A stretch of DNA of 10,636 bases from assembly GCA_937906765.1 (NCBI GenBank), contig CALCUV010000143.1:1-10636 (forward strand), in the 5' to 3' direction. The DNA is from an uncultured Prevotella sp. Lineage in GTDB: Bacteria > Bacteroidota > Bacteroidia > Bacteroidales > Bacteroidaceae. The position numbers and the translations under genes are program-made. This document shows positions 1 through 6,791 of this stretch, piece by piece. Each line of letters begins with the position of its first letter. The first letter of the stretch is position 1. The notes below the pieces were generated by a model. It worked only from the letters and a program-made list of their open reading frames with translations. It was not told where the DNA came from and did no database searches.

Positions 1-28
1 ATAAAAAATAATTTTAAATAGGGATAAA

Positions 29-112
29 ATGTTTTGGGATGAAAAAGCAGAATGCATGAATAAAGAAGATAAAGAGAAAATTCAACTTGAAAGATTGCAA
101 AAGACCGTGAAG
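29..112 (+). pseudogene. 5' fragment of a phenylacetate-CoA ligase-like gene
   Basis: About 28 codons from ATG 29 resemble the N-terminus of PaaK-type phenylacetate-CoA ligases, AMP-forming enzymes that activate aryl acids as CoA thioesters. The features seen are an aromatic WDEK start, an AECM motif and a QLERLQKTVK helix. The family continues with a VYENVPFYR-like segment and about 400 more residues. Here that resemblance stops near base 112. The same frame ends at a stop at 179-181 after 50 residues, with no adenylation or CoA-binding motifs. The sequence after about 109 reads sensibly only in another frame, as part of a different protein. I infer a truncated gene start fused to foreign sequence. 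The 28 bases before the ATG are AT-rich and could be the original leader. The family assignment rests on a short match. Confidence 0.5.
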
Positions 113-219
113 CAGCACGTCGCATCCGTGAAATCCTCACGCACAATCCCGTCACACCCAACGCGCGATTCGTGGATATGAGCGTATCTACGGGCGGACT
201 CCAAGTGAGCAGAAGTTAA
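103..219 (+). pseudogene. 3' tail of an unrecognised gene fused after the paaK-like start
   Basis: This frame is open from 91 and ends at TAA 217-219. From about 103 it reads as an ordinary protein C-terminus: a charged helix (EAARRIREIL), a NPVTPNARF turn, then a polar strand-like end (GGLQVSRS). There is no start codon in this frame, and a stop at 88-90 closes it upstream, so it is the end of a gene whose body is missing. I do not recognise the family. Its codons resemble those of the genes to the right, so it is probably native. It starts where the paaK-like frame stops making sense, within a run of bases (about 100-116) that codes plausibly in both frames. It could instead be chance open frame, but the helix followed by a well-formed tail argues for real coding history. 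Confidence 0.35.
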
Positions 220-240
220 GTAACACACTTACAAAAAAAG

Positions 241-269
241 GGGGCGCAATGGTCACCCTGTTGCGCCTC
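241..269 (-). terminator. Hairpin with T-run on the minus strand
   Basis: Arms GGCGCAA (243-249) and TTGCGCC (261-267) are perfectly complementary and extend to 241/269 through one G-T wobble, around an 11-base loop. On the minus strand the stem is followed by CCC and seven T residues (complement of 233-239), the classical intrinsic-terminator layout. On the plus strand the downstream side is not T-rich, so termination of the truncated frame ending at 219 would be weak. The orientation is odd because no minus-strand gene lies to the right before aguA. It may block antisense transcription, work in both directions, or have been left by rearrangement. Confidence 0.5.
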
Positions 270-361
270 AAAATTCATACGCCGAACTCTCATTTATGCC
301 CTACGCCATCCCTATCCCCACCCCACGTGGTAATAATGTAGCACCCTTTCATTTCACAAAT

Positions 362-838
362 ATGCCCCATACTGTTTCAACAGAACAACACCCCTTACGT
401 CCCGTTCTGCTCCCAGAATGGGGGAAAGTCAGTGCGGTGCAACTAACATGGCCTCACGAAGACACCGATTGGTCCTACATACTTGATGAAGTGACTGATT
501 GTTACCTTCAATTGGCCTATGCCATTGCATCACGCACAAAGTTGCTCATCGTAACACCCCACCCCGAAGAATTACAAGCACTTTTAACAACAAAATTCCC
601 CCAACACATCGTTGCGAACATCACCCTCTTTGAGTGTCCCACGAATGACACTTGGGCACGTGACCACGGTCCCATCACTTGCCTTTCAAGCGAAGGAAAC
701 CTTCAATTGCTTGATTTCCGATTCAACGGATGGGGCGGTAAGTTTGAAGCGCAATTAGACAATAAAATCACACGACAACTCTGCCTCTCCAAAGTACTCA
801 AAGGCGAATATGTTGACCACCTTGACTTCGTAGCATGA
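362..838 (+). pseudogene. aguA: Agmatine deiminase, 5' part, cut short by an insertion
   Basis: This is the N-terminal half of agmatine deiminase, which converts agmatine to N-carbamoylputrescine and ammonia in the arginine decarboxylase route to putrescine. Family motifs are LLPEWG, TWPHEDTDW near the start, TNDTWARDHGP (Trp at 653-655) and the NGWGGKFEAQLDN block. The family continues DFV-LEGG-S-IE, but here DFV (to 832) is followed by Ala and a stop at 836-838. The removed EGG motif belongs to the substrate site, so this half cannot be active alone. ATG 362 places the family's LPEW motif at the usual distance from the start. An upstream in-frame ATG at 296 would add 22 residues that look unlike the family. 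The gene resumes at about 924 in another frame, and both halves plus about six missing codons give the normal length of about 350 residues. Confidence 0.85.
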
Positions 839-1023
839 AAGGGTATAAATATCTCTTGTTTGATTTGGACGGAACGTTGGTACATTCTCACCCGGGGATT
901 TTTGCGGGCATACGGTACGCGTTGAAAGCGATGGGCAGGGCACACTCCTCACAACCTCAGAGTGCCTGCTCAATCCCAATCGTAATCCCGACCTCACCAA
1001 AGAGGAAATTGAGGCACGCCTAA
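835..1023 (+). pseudogene. 5' fragment of a HAD-family phosphatase inside aguA
   Basis: Residues 1-35 from ATG 835 match the start of phosphoglycolate-phosphatase-like HAD hydrolases. They show the motif I core FDLDGTLV (nucleophile Asp10, acid Asp12) and the following SHPGIFAGIRYALKAMGR cap helix. The family then continues with PEP and GPPL-type segments to over 200 residues. Here, from about 940, the frame is simply aguA read out of frame, ending at 1023. Motifs II-IV and the Lys and Asp residues needed for phosphatase chemistry are absent, so no active enzyme is expected. The fragment begins only two bases before its own ATG. That ATG overlaps the aguA stop as ATGA (835-838), which imitates translational coupling. 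I read it as a transplanted gene start, not a small gene. Confidence 0.75.
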
Positions 1024-1490
1024 AATTATGGTTTGGACTTGATCGCATCCTTTGGTTAGACCATGGATACCTTGCGGGCGATGACACTGACTCCCACGTT
1101 GATACCCTTGCGCGCATCTGTCCCAACGATACGATTGCCTATGTGAAATGCACCGACGAGAAAGACGAACACTACGAAGCATTGAAGGCCATGGAGATAC
1201 AACTCCTCACATTCACCACAAAGGAAGGCAAACCCTATAACTTGGTGCCACTCCCCATGGCCGCACCCGCATTCGATGAAGACGACGAACGACTCCCTGC
1301 CACTTATGCCAATTACCTTGTGGTCAACAATGCCGTGCTCTACCCCACTTATGCCACTCCAGAACTTGACACACAAGCCGAACAACAACTCGCTAAGGCT
1401 TTCCCAGGTTATGAACTCGTTGGCATCAACTGCTCAGCATTAATTAAGCAACACGGTTCGCTCCATTGTGCCACCATGCAACTTTATTAA
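864..1490 (+). pseudogene. aguA: Agmatine deiminase, 3' part, out of frame with its 5' half
   Basis: This frame opens after a stop at 861-863, and from 924 it reads as the second half of agmatine deiminase. It runs ESDGQGTLLTTSECL, then LNPNRNP, then LDHGYLAGDDTDSHVD with the active-site His and Asp, then RLPATYANYL, and ends with QHGSLHCATMQ. Cys at 1467-1469 is the expected nucleophile forming the covalent amidino intermediate. There is no ATG until 1143, which lies after the GDDTDSHVD motif, so any product made from here would lack half of the active site. Frame relative to the 5' half is shifted (91 foreign bases replace about 18). Sequence in both halves is otherwise clean, with no further stops, which suggests the lesion is recent or artefactual. 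aguB follows after two bases. Confidence 0.85.
924..940 (+). other. 17-base run shared by the HAD fragment and aguA at the junction
   Basis: The run GAAAGCGATGGGCAGGG can be read as HAD codons ending LKAMGR (frame of 835) and as aguA codons ESDGQG (frame of 924). Both readings are what the respective families have at that point. The crossover therefore lies somewhere in this run, and its length gives the extent of microhomology. The left junction lies at about 832-835 and shows no obvious long match. Confidence 0.6.
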
Positions 1491-1492
1491 AA

Positions 1493-2368
1493 ATGAAGAT
1501 AGGAATTATCCAACAAACATGCACCGCTGACATTCAAGCAAATAAAGAAAAATTAGCGGCAAACATAACAGAAGTGGCCCAACAGGGCGCAGAACTCGTT
1601 GTGCTCCAAGAATTGCACAATAGTCTCTACTTCTGTCAAACGGAAAACACACAACTTTGCGACCTTGCAGAACCCATCCCTGGACCATCAACGGAATTCT
1701 ACGGCGCCATTGCTGCAAAGTTAGGCATCGTTCTTGTCACCTCACTCTTCGAACGCCGTGCCCCAGGGTTATATCATAACACAGCCGTTGTGTTTGAAAA
1801 AGACGGAACTATTGCCGGCACCTACCGCAAGATGCACATCCCCGATGACCCTGCATATTACGAAAAATTCTACTTCACTCCCGGCGACCTCGGTTTTAAC
1901 CCCATCCAAACGAGTGTCGGCAAATTGGGTGTGCAAGTATGTTGGGACCAATGGTATCCCGAAGGAGCGCGCCTCATGGCACTTGCTGGAGCAGAACTAC
2001 TCATTTACCCCACCGCCATTGGTTATGAATCATCTGACACACCTGAGGAGCAAGAACGCCAACGCGAGGCATGGACAAGCGTACAGCGTGGACATGCCGT
2101 AGCAAACGGAATACCCGTAATTGCCGTAAATCGCACAGGTCTTGAACCCGACCCATCAGGTCAAACCAATGGTATCACCTTCTGGGGTAGCAGTTTCATT
2201 GCAGGTCCCCAAGGAGAATTCCTCTATCGTGCACCGAAAGATGAGGAAGTAAACGTTGTAATTGACGTGGACATGAAGCGCTCAGAAAACGTACGCCGTT
2301 GGTGGCCATTCCTACGCGATCGCCGCATCGAATGCTTCGGCGAACTCACTCGCCGCTTCCGCGATTAA
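1493..2368 (+). CDS. aguB: N-carbamoylputrescine amidase
   Basis: This nitrilase-superfamily enzyme hydrolyses N-carbamoylputrescine to putrescine, CO2 and ammonia, completing the agmatine route. The protein has 291 residues, normal for AguB. The Glu-Lys-Cys triad is visible as E40 (VVLQELHN), K113 (TYRKMHIPDD) and C150 (GVQVCWDQWYPE). The family-typical segments PAYYEKFYFTPGD and GSSFIAGPQGE are also present. ATG 1493 gives the standard MKIGIIQQ start of the family; a longer in-frame reading from 1466 would overlap aguA. It begins two bases after the aguA stop, so the two were surely one transcript and probably translationally coupled. Since aguA is broken here, AguB would lack its usual substrate supply unless another agmatine deiminase exists. 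Nothing in aguB itself looks decayed. Confidence 0.95.
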   Translation: MKIGIIQQTCTADIQANKEKLAANITEVAQQGAELVVLQELHNSLYFCQTENTQLCDLAEPIPGPSTEFYGAIAAKLGIVLVTSLFERRAPGLYHNTAVVFEKDGTIAGTYRKMHIPDDPAYYEKFYFTPGDLGFNPIQTSVGKLGVQVCWDQWYPEGARLMALAGAELLIYPTAIGYESSDTPEEQERQREAWTSVQRGHAVANGIPVIAVNRTGLEPDPSGQTNGITFWGSSFIAGPQGEFLYRAPKDEEVNVVIDVDMKRSENVRRWWPFLRDRRIECFGELTRRFRD

Positions 2369-2497
2369 TATCCCCCTATCCTATAATCTATAATTATTTA
2401 GTGATACGATTAAACGGATGGTCATTTCATAATTTGGGGACCATATCATCATGACATATTGATATTGTCTAATGCCGAAAACATTCGCAACAAATAT

Positions 2498-2531
2498 AGA
2501 GGGTGTGCCAAATTCAACTGGCACACCCTCT
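2498..2531. terminator. Bidirectional terminator between aguB and the lipoprotein gene
   Basis: A perfect 13-bp stem (2498-2510 with 2519-2531, core GGGTGTGCCA / TGGCACACCC) encloses an 8-base loop. The plus strand continues with TTTAATTTG and the minus strand with TATATTTGTTG, so both sides are T-rich. It lies between two convergent genes (aguB ends at 2368, the lipoprotein at 2547), where it would stop both transcripts. The rest of 2369-2546 shows no gene. Confidence 0.85.
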
Positions 2532-2546
2532 TTAATTTGAATCATA

Positions 2547-3248
2547 TTATTTCTTCGATTTTACCTTATAACCCGTTAAGCGTATGAAAGAGGCAACGTA
2601 GGGAGAATTAAGAAACTCAGGAGGAGCGTTTCTGAGAATTTCATCTATCTGAGGCGTTATTTGAGGAAGCATCAGGCGTTCTGTGAGCAAAAGAAACATG
2701 CCTGCACCTAAAGGATTTTTATAATTCTCGCAAATGAAATTAGTTTCCGTGAATTCTATTTTCTTGAGAACCTCTGTTTCTTGGGCGTCAAGTTCGACAA
2801 GTATGTGTGGTTTTAAAGTCCCTGCCATGTAGAGTTGAAGGCGTCGGTCGCAGATATTCTCCCATTGCGTTTGAAGTTCAGACATCTTATGGAAATAATC
2901 ATTCAATTGCTCATTGAGAGCGCCACCTTTAACCGACTTATTGTAATAATCTATCGTGATGTTCATTTCCCCGCCCTCAATAACAAAGGGCATCACCATT
3001 TCATGATCAACATATAAACGCGCCATTACGACAGAGTCTGTTTCGCCCATGAAATTGAAACGTCCATGTACGATAAGACAGGAGTCAACGGTATGAACTT
3101 TTTCAACACCTTGGTTAACTGATAAGTAAAGCATGCGACCACTTACAACATCCTGCGTCATATCCCCCGCTATCGTATATTGACGCGAGCAAGAGTTCAA
3201 CGCAAGAGTTGCAAGGAGAGGCACTACTATTTTATAAATTAACTTCAA
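2547..3248 (-). CDS. DUF4369-type lipoprotein of unknown function
   Basis: This 233-residue protein starts with a charged N-terminus, a hydrophobic segment (VVPLLATLAL) and a lipobox LNSC. Cys20 would be acylated and the protein anchored in the periplasm or on the outer membrane. Residues from about 24 to 110 (YTIAGDM, RMLYLSVNQG, TVDSCLIVHGRFNFMGE, MVMPFVIEGGEMNITID) have the pattern of DUF4369, a beta-rich domain often found at the N-terminus of Bacteroidetes thioredoxin-like lipoproteins. No CxxC thioredoxin motif follows; the C-terminal half is helical and charged. The start is TTG 3248, because no ATG occurs in frame before the signal peptide and the next Met lies beyond the lipobox. It begins 26 bases after gmk on the same strand, so it is probably the last gene of the yicC-gmk transcript. 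Confidence 0.75.
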   Translation of the reverse strand: MKLIYKIVVPLLATLALNSCSRQYTIAGDMTQDVVSGRMLYLSVNQGVEKVHTVDSCLIVHGRFNFMGETDSVVMARLYVDHEMVMPFVIEGGEMNITIDYYNKSVKGGALNEQLNDYFHKMSELQTQWENICDRRLQLYMAGTLKPHILVELDAQETEVLKKIEFTETNFICENYKNPLGAGMFLLLTERLMLPQITPQIDEILRNAPPEFLNSPYVASFIRLTGYKVKSKK

Positions 3249-3274
3249 TGGGAAAAAATGATTAACGATGTGTT

Positions 3275-3838
3275 TTATTTTTCAAGAAAATCTTTCACGA
3301 TGTCCAATGCTTCTTTCAACGCCACGTCAAGATTATCGTTGATGACAACGGCATCAAATTGAGATGCGTGAGAAAGTTCAAACTCAGCACGTGCAATGCG
3401 GTCATTAATTACCTCTGGAGCATCTGTAGCACGACCTTCCAATCTGCGACGCAATTCTTCAATTGAAGGAGGCTGGATGAAAAGACTCAATGCACGGTCG
3501 CCATAATGACGTTTGATATTTATTCCTCCTAAAACGTCAACATCACACACTACATTCTCTCCACGCTCTAATTGAGAATCAACCTGGCTACTGAGTGTGC
3601 CATAATAGCGATCTTTATACACTTCTTCATATTCCAAGAAATCGCCATTTTCAATGTGCTTCCGAAATTCGTCCGGTGTTAAGAAGAAGTATTCCACACC
3701 ATGTTGTTCTTGCCCGCGTGGGGGACGTGAAGTGGCACTAACAGAGAAGTGAAGATTCAAATTCTGTTGCATCAAATAATTAATGATAGTGCTCTTACCG
3801 CTACCTGAAGGTGCTGAAAATATAATGACTTTTGACAT
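3275..3838 (-). CDS. gmk: Guanylate kinase
   Basis: Guanylate kinase phosphorylates GMP or dGMP with ATP to give GDP or dGDP, an essential cytosolic step of purine nucleotide synthesis. The 187-residue length is typical. The P-loop is at residues 8-17 (SAPSGSGKST). The GMP-binding positions known from the family are all present: S34, R38 and R41 (SATSRPPRG), Y50 (GVEYFF), E69 (DFLEYEEVY) and Y78 (DRYYGT). The lid region carries RRRLEGRATD. ATG 3838 is the only sensible start, since the protein begins immediately at the first strand of the fold. It follows yicC by 59 bases and precedes the lipoprotein by 26, so the three probably share a transcript. In many Bacteroidales nadD follows gmk; here it does not. 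Confidence 0.97.
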   Translation of the reverse strand: MSKVIIFSAPSGSGKSTIINYLMQQNLNLHFSVSATSRPPRGQEQHGVEYFFLTPDEFRKHIENGDFLEYEEVYKDRYYGTLSSQVDSQLERGENVVCDVDVLGGINIKRHYGDRALSLFIQPPSIEELRRRLEGRATDAPEVINDRIARAEFELSHASQFDAVVINDNLDVALKEALDIVKDFLEK

Positions 3839-3897
3839 AACGTGCTATAGATTAAGTTTATATGATTGACAGAATAAAAGAAGAACTTACAGCGTCA

Positions 3898-4782
3898 TTA
3901 CATTACGTTGAGAACTTGCTCTTTGATCTGCTCTAACTCATCTTTCATCATCACAACGATATTTTGCATCTCTGCTTGATTGCTTTTCGAACCTGTTGTG
4001 TTTATTTCTCGACCCATTTCTTGAGCGATAAATCCGAGTTTCTTACCTTGCCCACTTCCGTTAAGCATCGTTTGCTTGAAATATTCCAAGTGGTTTGACA
4101 GACGTTGCTTTTCTTCGTTAATGTCAAGTTTCTCTATATAATAAATGAGTTCTTGTTCGAGGCGACACTTATCATAATCCACCCCCTTAAGTTCGGCAAG
4201 ACGCTCTGTAAGGCGTTGACGAATCTTTTCTACGCGTGAAACTTCGAAGGGTTCGAGTTGCTTCATCAAGCCTTCAATAGTGTCAAGATTTTTGCAGAAC
4301 TTAGCATAGAGCGCTTCACCCTCCTGTTTTCTGAAATCAACAAGGTGAGCAATGGCTTCGTTCACAATTTCAGAAACAACTTGCCATTCTTCGGGTTCAA
4401 GAGTTTCTACGGCAGACGTCTGAACCACCTCGGGCAGACGCACCAACGTTTCCCAAATATTCTCACTTAAACATCCAACACCGCCAAGACGCTCTGCGCT
4501 TATTTGCTTCATCTGTGCCACATAATTCGCAACAGCATCAGCATTAATGACACCACCAACGGCCGTTATGTCTTTCTCAATCCAAAGATTGAAATCCACC
4601 TTTCCACGCTCCAAATTTTCCTGAATGAGTTTGCGCAACTCCATTTCCTTTTCACGATATAGGGGTGCGATACGAGTGCTAAGGTCTAACGCTTTGGAAT
4701 TGAGAGATTTTATTTCAACATGTATTTTCTTACCATTATAAGTAACGTCGGCTTTACCATAGCCCGTCATGGATTGTATCAT
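3898..4782 (-). CDS. yicC: YicC/YloC family endoribonuclease
   Basis: This 294-residue protein is a full-length member of the YicC/YloC family, which has been reported as endoribonucleases acting on RNA. It opens with the diagnostic MIQSMTGYGKA. It ends with the conserved block GREINTTGSKSNQAEMQ followed by a glutamate-rich helix (about residues 257-294). The middle is helical, with the YYIEKLDINEEKQRLSNHLEYF segment typical of the family. ATG 4782 gives the canonical first residues. It is the first gene of a minus-strand set with gmk and the lipoprotein, and a -7 motif lies about 45 bases upstream. Pairing with gmk is common across bacteria. The cellular RNA target cannot be read from this sequence. 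Confidence 0.93.
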   Translation of the reverse strand: MIQSMTGYGKADVTYNGKKIHVEIKSLNSKALDLSTRIAPLYREKEMELRKLIQENLERGKVDFNLWIEKDITAVGGVINADAVANYVAQMKQISAERLGGVGCLSENIWETLVRLPEVVQTSAVETLEPEEWQVVSEIVNEAIAHLVDFRKQEGEALYAKFCKNLDTIEGLMKQLEPFEVSRVEKIRQRLTERLAELKGVDYDKCRLEQELIYYIEKLDINEEKQRLSNHLEYFKQTMLNGSGQGKKLGFIAQEMGREINTTGSKSNQAEMQNIVVMMKDELEQIKEQVLNVM

Positions 4783-4826
4783 AAGTAATGGTTCTTTAAA
4801 GAGGAATATTTGTTAATTTTTACACG

Positions 4827-4834
4827 CAAACTTA
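4827..4834 (-). promoter_or_regulatory. Likely -7 element for yicC-gmk
   Basis: The minus strand reads TAAGTTTG, an exact match to the Bacteroidetes -7 consensus TAnnTTTG, 45 bases before the yicC ATG. No TTTG is visible at the matching -33 distance, so the call rests on the -7 box and the position. It lies in the divergent region between yicC and the dipeptidase gene. Confidence 0.45.
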
Positions 4835-4857
4835 CAGAAAAAATGGGATATTATTGT

Positions 4858-4865
4858 TTACTTTG
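4858..4865 (+). promoter_or_regulatory. Possible -7 element for the dipeptidase gene
   Basis: TTACTTTG differs by one base from TAnnTTTG and stands 46 bases before ATG 4911. No clear -33 TTTG is found at the usual distance. It is about 25 bases from the yicC -7 box on the other strand, giving a compact divergent promoter region. Confidence 0.3.
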
Positions 4866-4910
4866 CAGAGTTTTCGCTCCTTTTTTACAAACATTAAGTT
4901 TTTACAACAA

Positions 4911-6551
4911 ATGAAAAGAATATCATTATTCATTTTTTTACTCCTTTCAGGCTTCATAACGAGCGAAGCCTGTACTAGTTTTTTAATCGGGAAAAAGGCA
5001 TCGGCGGATGGTTCCGTTATGATAACTTATAGCATGGATAGTTTCGGCATGTTTACGAACTTGCAACATTTTCCCGCCTCAAAGCATCCCGCTGGCACAA
5101 TGCGACAAATCGTTGATGGCGACACGAATCACTACCTTGGTGAAATTCCTGAAGCACCCCAAACCTATGCCGTAATAGGTAATATCAATGAGTTTCAACT
5201 CTCAATCATGGAAACCACTTTCGGCGGACACGAAGAACTTGTTGACACCACAGGTATTATTGATTACGTAAGTCTCATGACCTTAGGATTACAACGTGCG
5301 AAGACGGCGCGTGAGGCCATCTACGTGATGACTGATCTTGTTGAGAAATATGGATATGCAAGCAGTGGTGAAAGTTTCTCTATTGCTGACCCTAACGAGG
5401 CGTGGATTCTTGAAATGATTGGTAAGGGCGGTAAGGAAAAGGGTGCCGTTTGGGTGGCGGTTCGCATCCCCGATGATTGCATCGCTTGTCATGCCAACCA
5501 AAGTCGCATCCACCAGTTCAACCTCAAGGATAAGGATAACGTCATTGCTAGCAAGGATGTCATTTCATTTGCCCGCAAAATGGGTTATTTCTCTGGAAAG
5601 GATAGCGAATTCTCATTCTCTTCGGCTTATGCTCCCGCTGATTTTAGCGCCATTCGCTTTTGTGAAGCACGCGTGTGGAGTTTTTACAACAAATGGGTGG
5701 ACGGCATGGATAAGTATTTGGAATATGCTAAGGGTTATGCCATCGACACGGAAAAACCTATGCCCTTATACTTCAAACCGAAGCAAAAACTTTCGCTTAA
5801 AGATGTCATGAACTCTATGCGCGACCACTACGAAGGCACATATTTCGACACACAAGCAGATTGTAGCGCAGGTGTGTTTGACATGCCCTATCGCCCCTCA
5901 CCTCTTACATGGAAATACGAAGGCAAGACGTATTTCAACGAGCGCCCCATCTCCACACAACAGGCTTGTGCAACGATGATTGCCCAACTCCGTGCCGACA
6001 TGCCCAATGAAGTTGGTGGCATCTTGTGGTGGGGAAATGACGAAGCAAATATGGTGGCATACGTACCCGTTTATTGTTGTGCGACGAAGGCACCCGCATG
6101 TTTCAACGACCCTCAAGCGAGCGACGTTAACTTCTCGTGGAATTCGGCCTTTTGGGTGTGCAACTGGGTGGCAAATATGACTTCCCCACGCTATAGTCAA
6201 ATCTTCCCCGCCGTTGAACAAAAGCGCGAAGAAATTGAAAATGATTTCCTTAGAAAACAAGAAGTTTTTGAACAAATCGCACTCCAAGAGTTGGCGCAAA
6301 ACAAGCAGAAAGGCATTGACTTGCTCACCGCTTACTCTTCAATTGCCGCTGAAACCATGTTGTCAGAATGGAAGAAATTGGGCGAATATATCATCGTGAA
6401 ATTTAATGACATGGTGGTGAAGAAGGAAACCAATGGGCGCTTTGACTTGACTCCTGACGGCATAGCCGCACCCCCTCTGCGCTATGGCTTCCCTGAAAAA
6501 TACAGAAAGACCATTATAGAAAAGACAGGCGATAAGTATCTTGTCCCTTAA
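4911..6551 (+). CDS. Secreted C69-family dipeptidase
   Basis: This 546-residue protein belongs to peptidase family C69 (PepD-like N-terminal nucleophile hydrolases), which release dipeptides or amino acids from peptides. Residues 1-20 are a signal peptide (KRISLFIFLLLSGFITSEA). The next residue, Cys21 of ACTSFLIGKKASADGS, is the catalytic nucleophile expected to become the mature N-terminus. The family's N-half motifs follow (EFQLSIMETTFGG; SGESFSIADPNEAWILEMIGKG). Ser-Glu-Ala before the Cys does not fit a lipobox, so export rather than lipidation is likely. ATG 4911 is chosen because it starts directly at the signal peptide; an in-frame TTG at 4854 would add 19 residues ahead of it. The gene stands alone, divergent from yicC. 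A role in peptide nutrition fits an asaccharolytic or mixed-feeding gut or oral Bacteroidales, which is inference. Confidence 0.93.
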   Translation: MKRISLFIFLLLSGFITSEACTSFLIGKKASADGSVMITYSMDSFGMFTNLQHFPASKHPAGTMRQIVDGDTNHYLGEIPEAPQTYAVIGNINEFQLSIMETTFGGHEELVDTTGIIDYVSLMTLGLQRAKTAREAIYVMTDLVEKYGYASSGESFSIADPNEAWILEMIGKGGKEKGAVWVAVRIPDDCIACHANQSRIHQFNLKDKDNVIASKDVISFARKMGYFSGKDSEFSFSSAYAPADFSAIRFCEARVWSFYNKWVDGMDKYLEYAKGYAIDTEKPMPLYFKPKQKLSLKDVMNSMRDHYEGTYFDTQADCSAGVFDMPYRPSPLTWKYEGKTYFNERPISTQQACATMIAQLRADMPNEVGGILWWGNDEANMVAYVPVYCCATKAPACFNDPQASDVNFSWNSAFWVCNWVANMTSPRYSQIFPAVEQKREEIENDFLRKQEVFEQIALQELAQNKQKGIDLLTAYSSIAAETMLSEWKKLGEYIIVKFNDMVVKKETNGRFDLTPDGIAAPPLRYGFPEKYRKTIIEKTGDKYLVP

Positions 6552-6569
6552 AGACAAGTGAACTAACAG

Positions 6570-6654
6570 ATTAAGTATACCAAGATAAATTTATTTACCT
6601 TTCGAAAATAGGGTGTTTACGTTAAAAAATAAATATGTTTTGAGTATACTTAAT
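6570..6654. repeat. 11-bp inverted repeat after the dipeptidase gene
   Basis: ATTAAGTATAC at 6570-6580 is the exact reverse complement of GTATACTTAAT at 6644-6654, with 63 AT-rich bases between. The arms are too far apart for a simple terminator and shorter than the repeats flanking known Bacteroides invertible promoters. They could be two half-operators for one regulator, or chance in AT-rich DNA. Confidence 0.5.
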
Positions 6655-6732
6655 TTGCTATCTACAACAGTTCACCCCACCTTATTCGTCACTTAGTTAA
6701 TAACCACACAAACAAAATCAGTTATAGCAAAA

Positions 6733-6791
6733 ACTAAGTCTCACTTAATTAAAATTATGTCTCACTTAATTAAAATTCTTTGAGACTTAGT
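6733..6791. repeat. Tandem 19-base repeats inside an 11-bp inverted repeat
   Basis: GTCTCACTTAATTAAAATT occurs exactly at 6738-6756 and again at 6759-6777 (period 21, two turns of the helix). A related CACTTAGTTAA lies at 6690-6700. The pair sits within an inverted repeat, ACTAAGTCTCA at 6733-6743 against TGAGACTTAGT at 6781-6791. It ends 27 bases before the start of the 63-residue gene. Spacing by two helical turns is what a repressor or activator bound cooperatively on one DNA face would need, so an operator is plausible. No promoter motif matching TAnnTTTG was found here. The remainder of 6552-6818 shows no gene. Confidence 0.55.

Noticed and set aside
296..838. Longer aguA start at ATG 296
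   Set aside because: The extra 22 residues do not resemble agmatine deiminase N-termini, and ATG 362 places LPEW at the usual distance.
835..1023. A 62-residue small HAD-like protein translationally coupled to aguA by an ATGA overlap
   Set aside because: Only residues 1-35 are HAD-like. The rest is aguA sequence out of frame, and motifs II-IV are missing, so the overlap is a by-product of the insertion.
755..1126. Minus-strand reading frame across the aguA lesion
   Set aside because: The translation is low-complexity, Arg/Ser-rich and without motifs, and it lies opposite conserved aguA coding sequence.
1143..1490. Independent 115-residue gene starting at ATG 1143
   Set aside because: It is the interior and C-terminus of agmatine deiminase; matching aguA sequence continues upstream to 924 in the same frame.
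4854..4910. Extended dipeptidase start at TTG 4854
   Set aside because: It would place 19 residues before a clear signal peptide starting at ATG 4911 and overlaps the possible -7 element.
6570..6654. Invertible promoter flanked by inverted repeats
   Set aside because: The arms are only 11 bp, no TAnnTTTG box lies between them, and no invertase gene is nearby.
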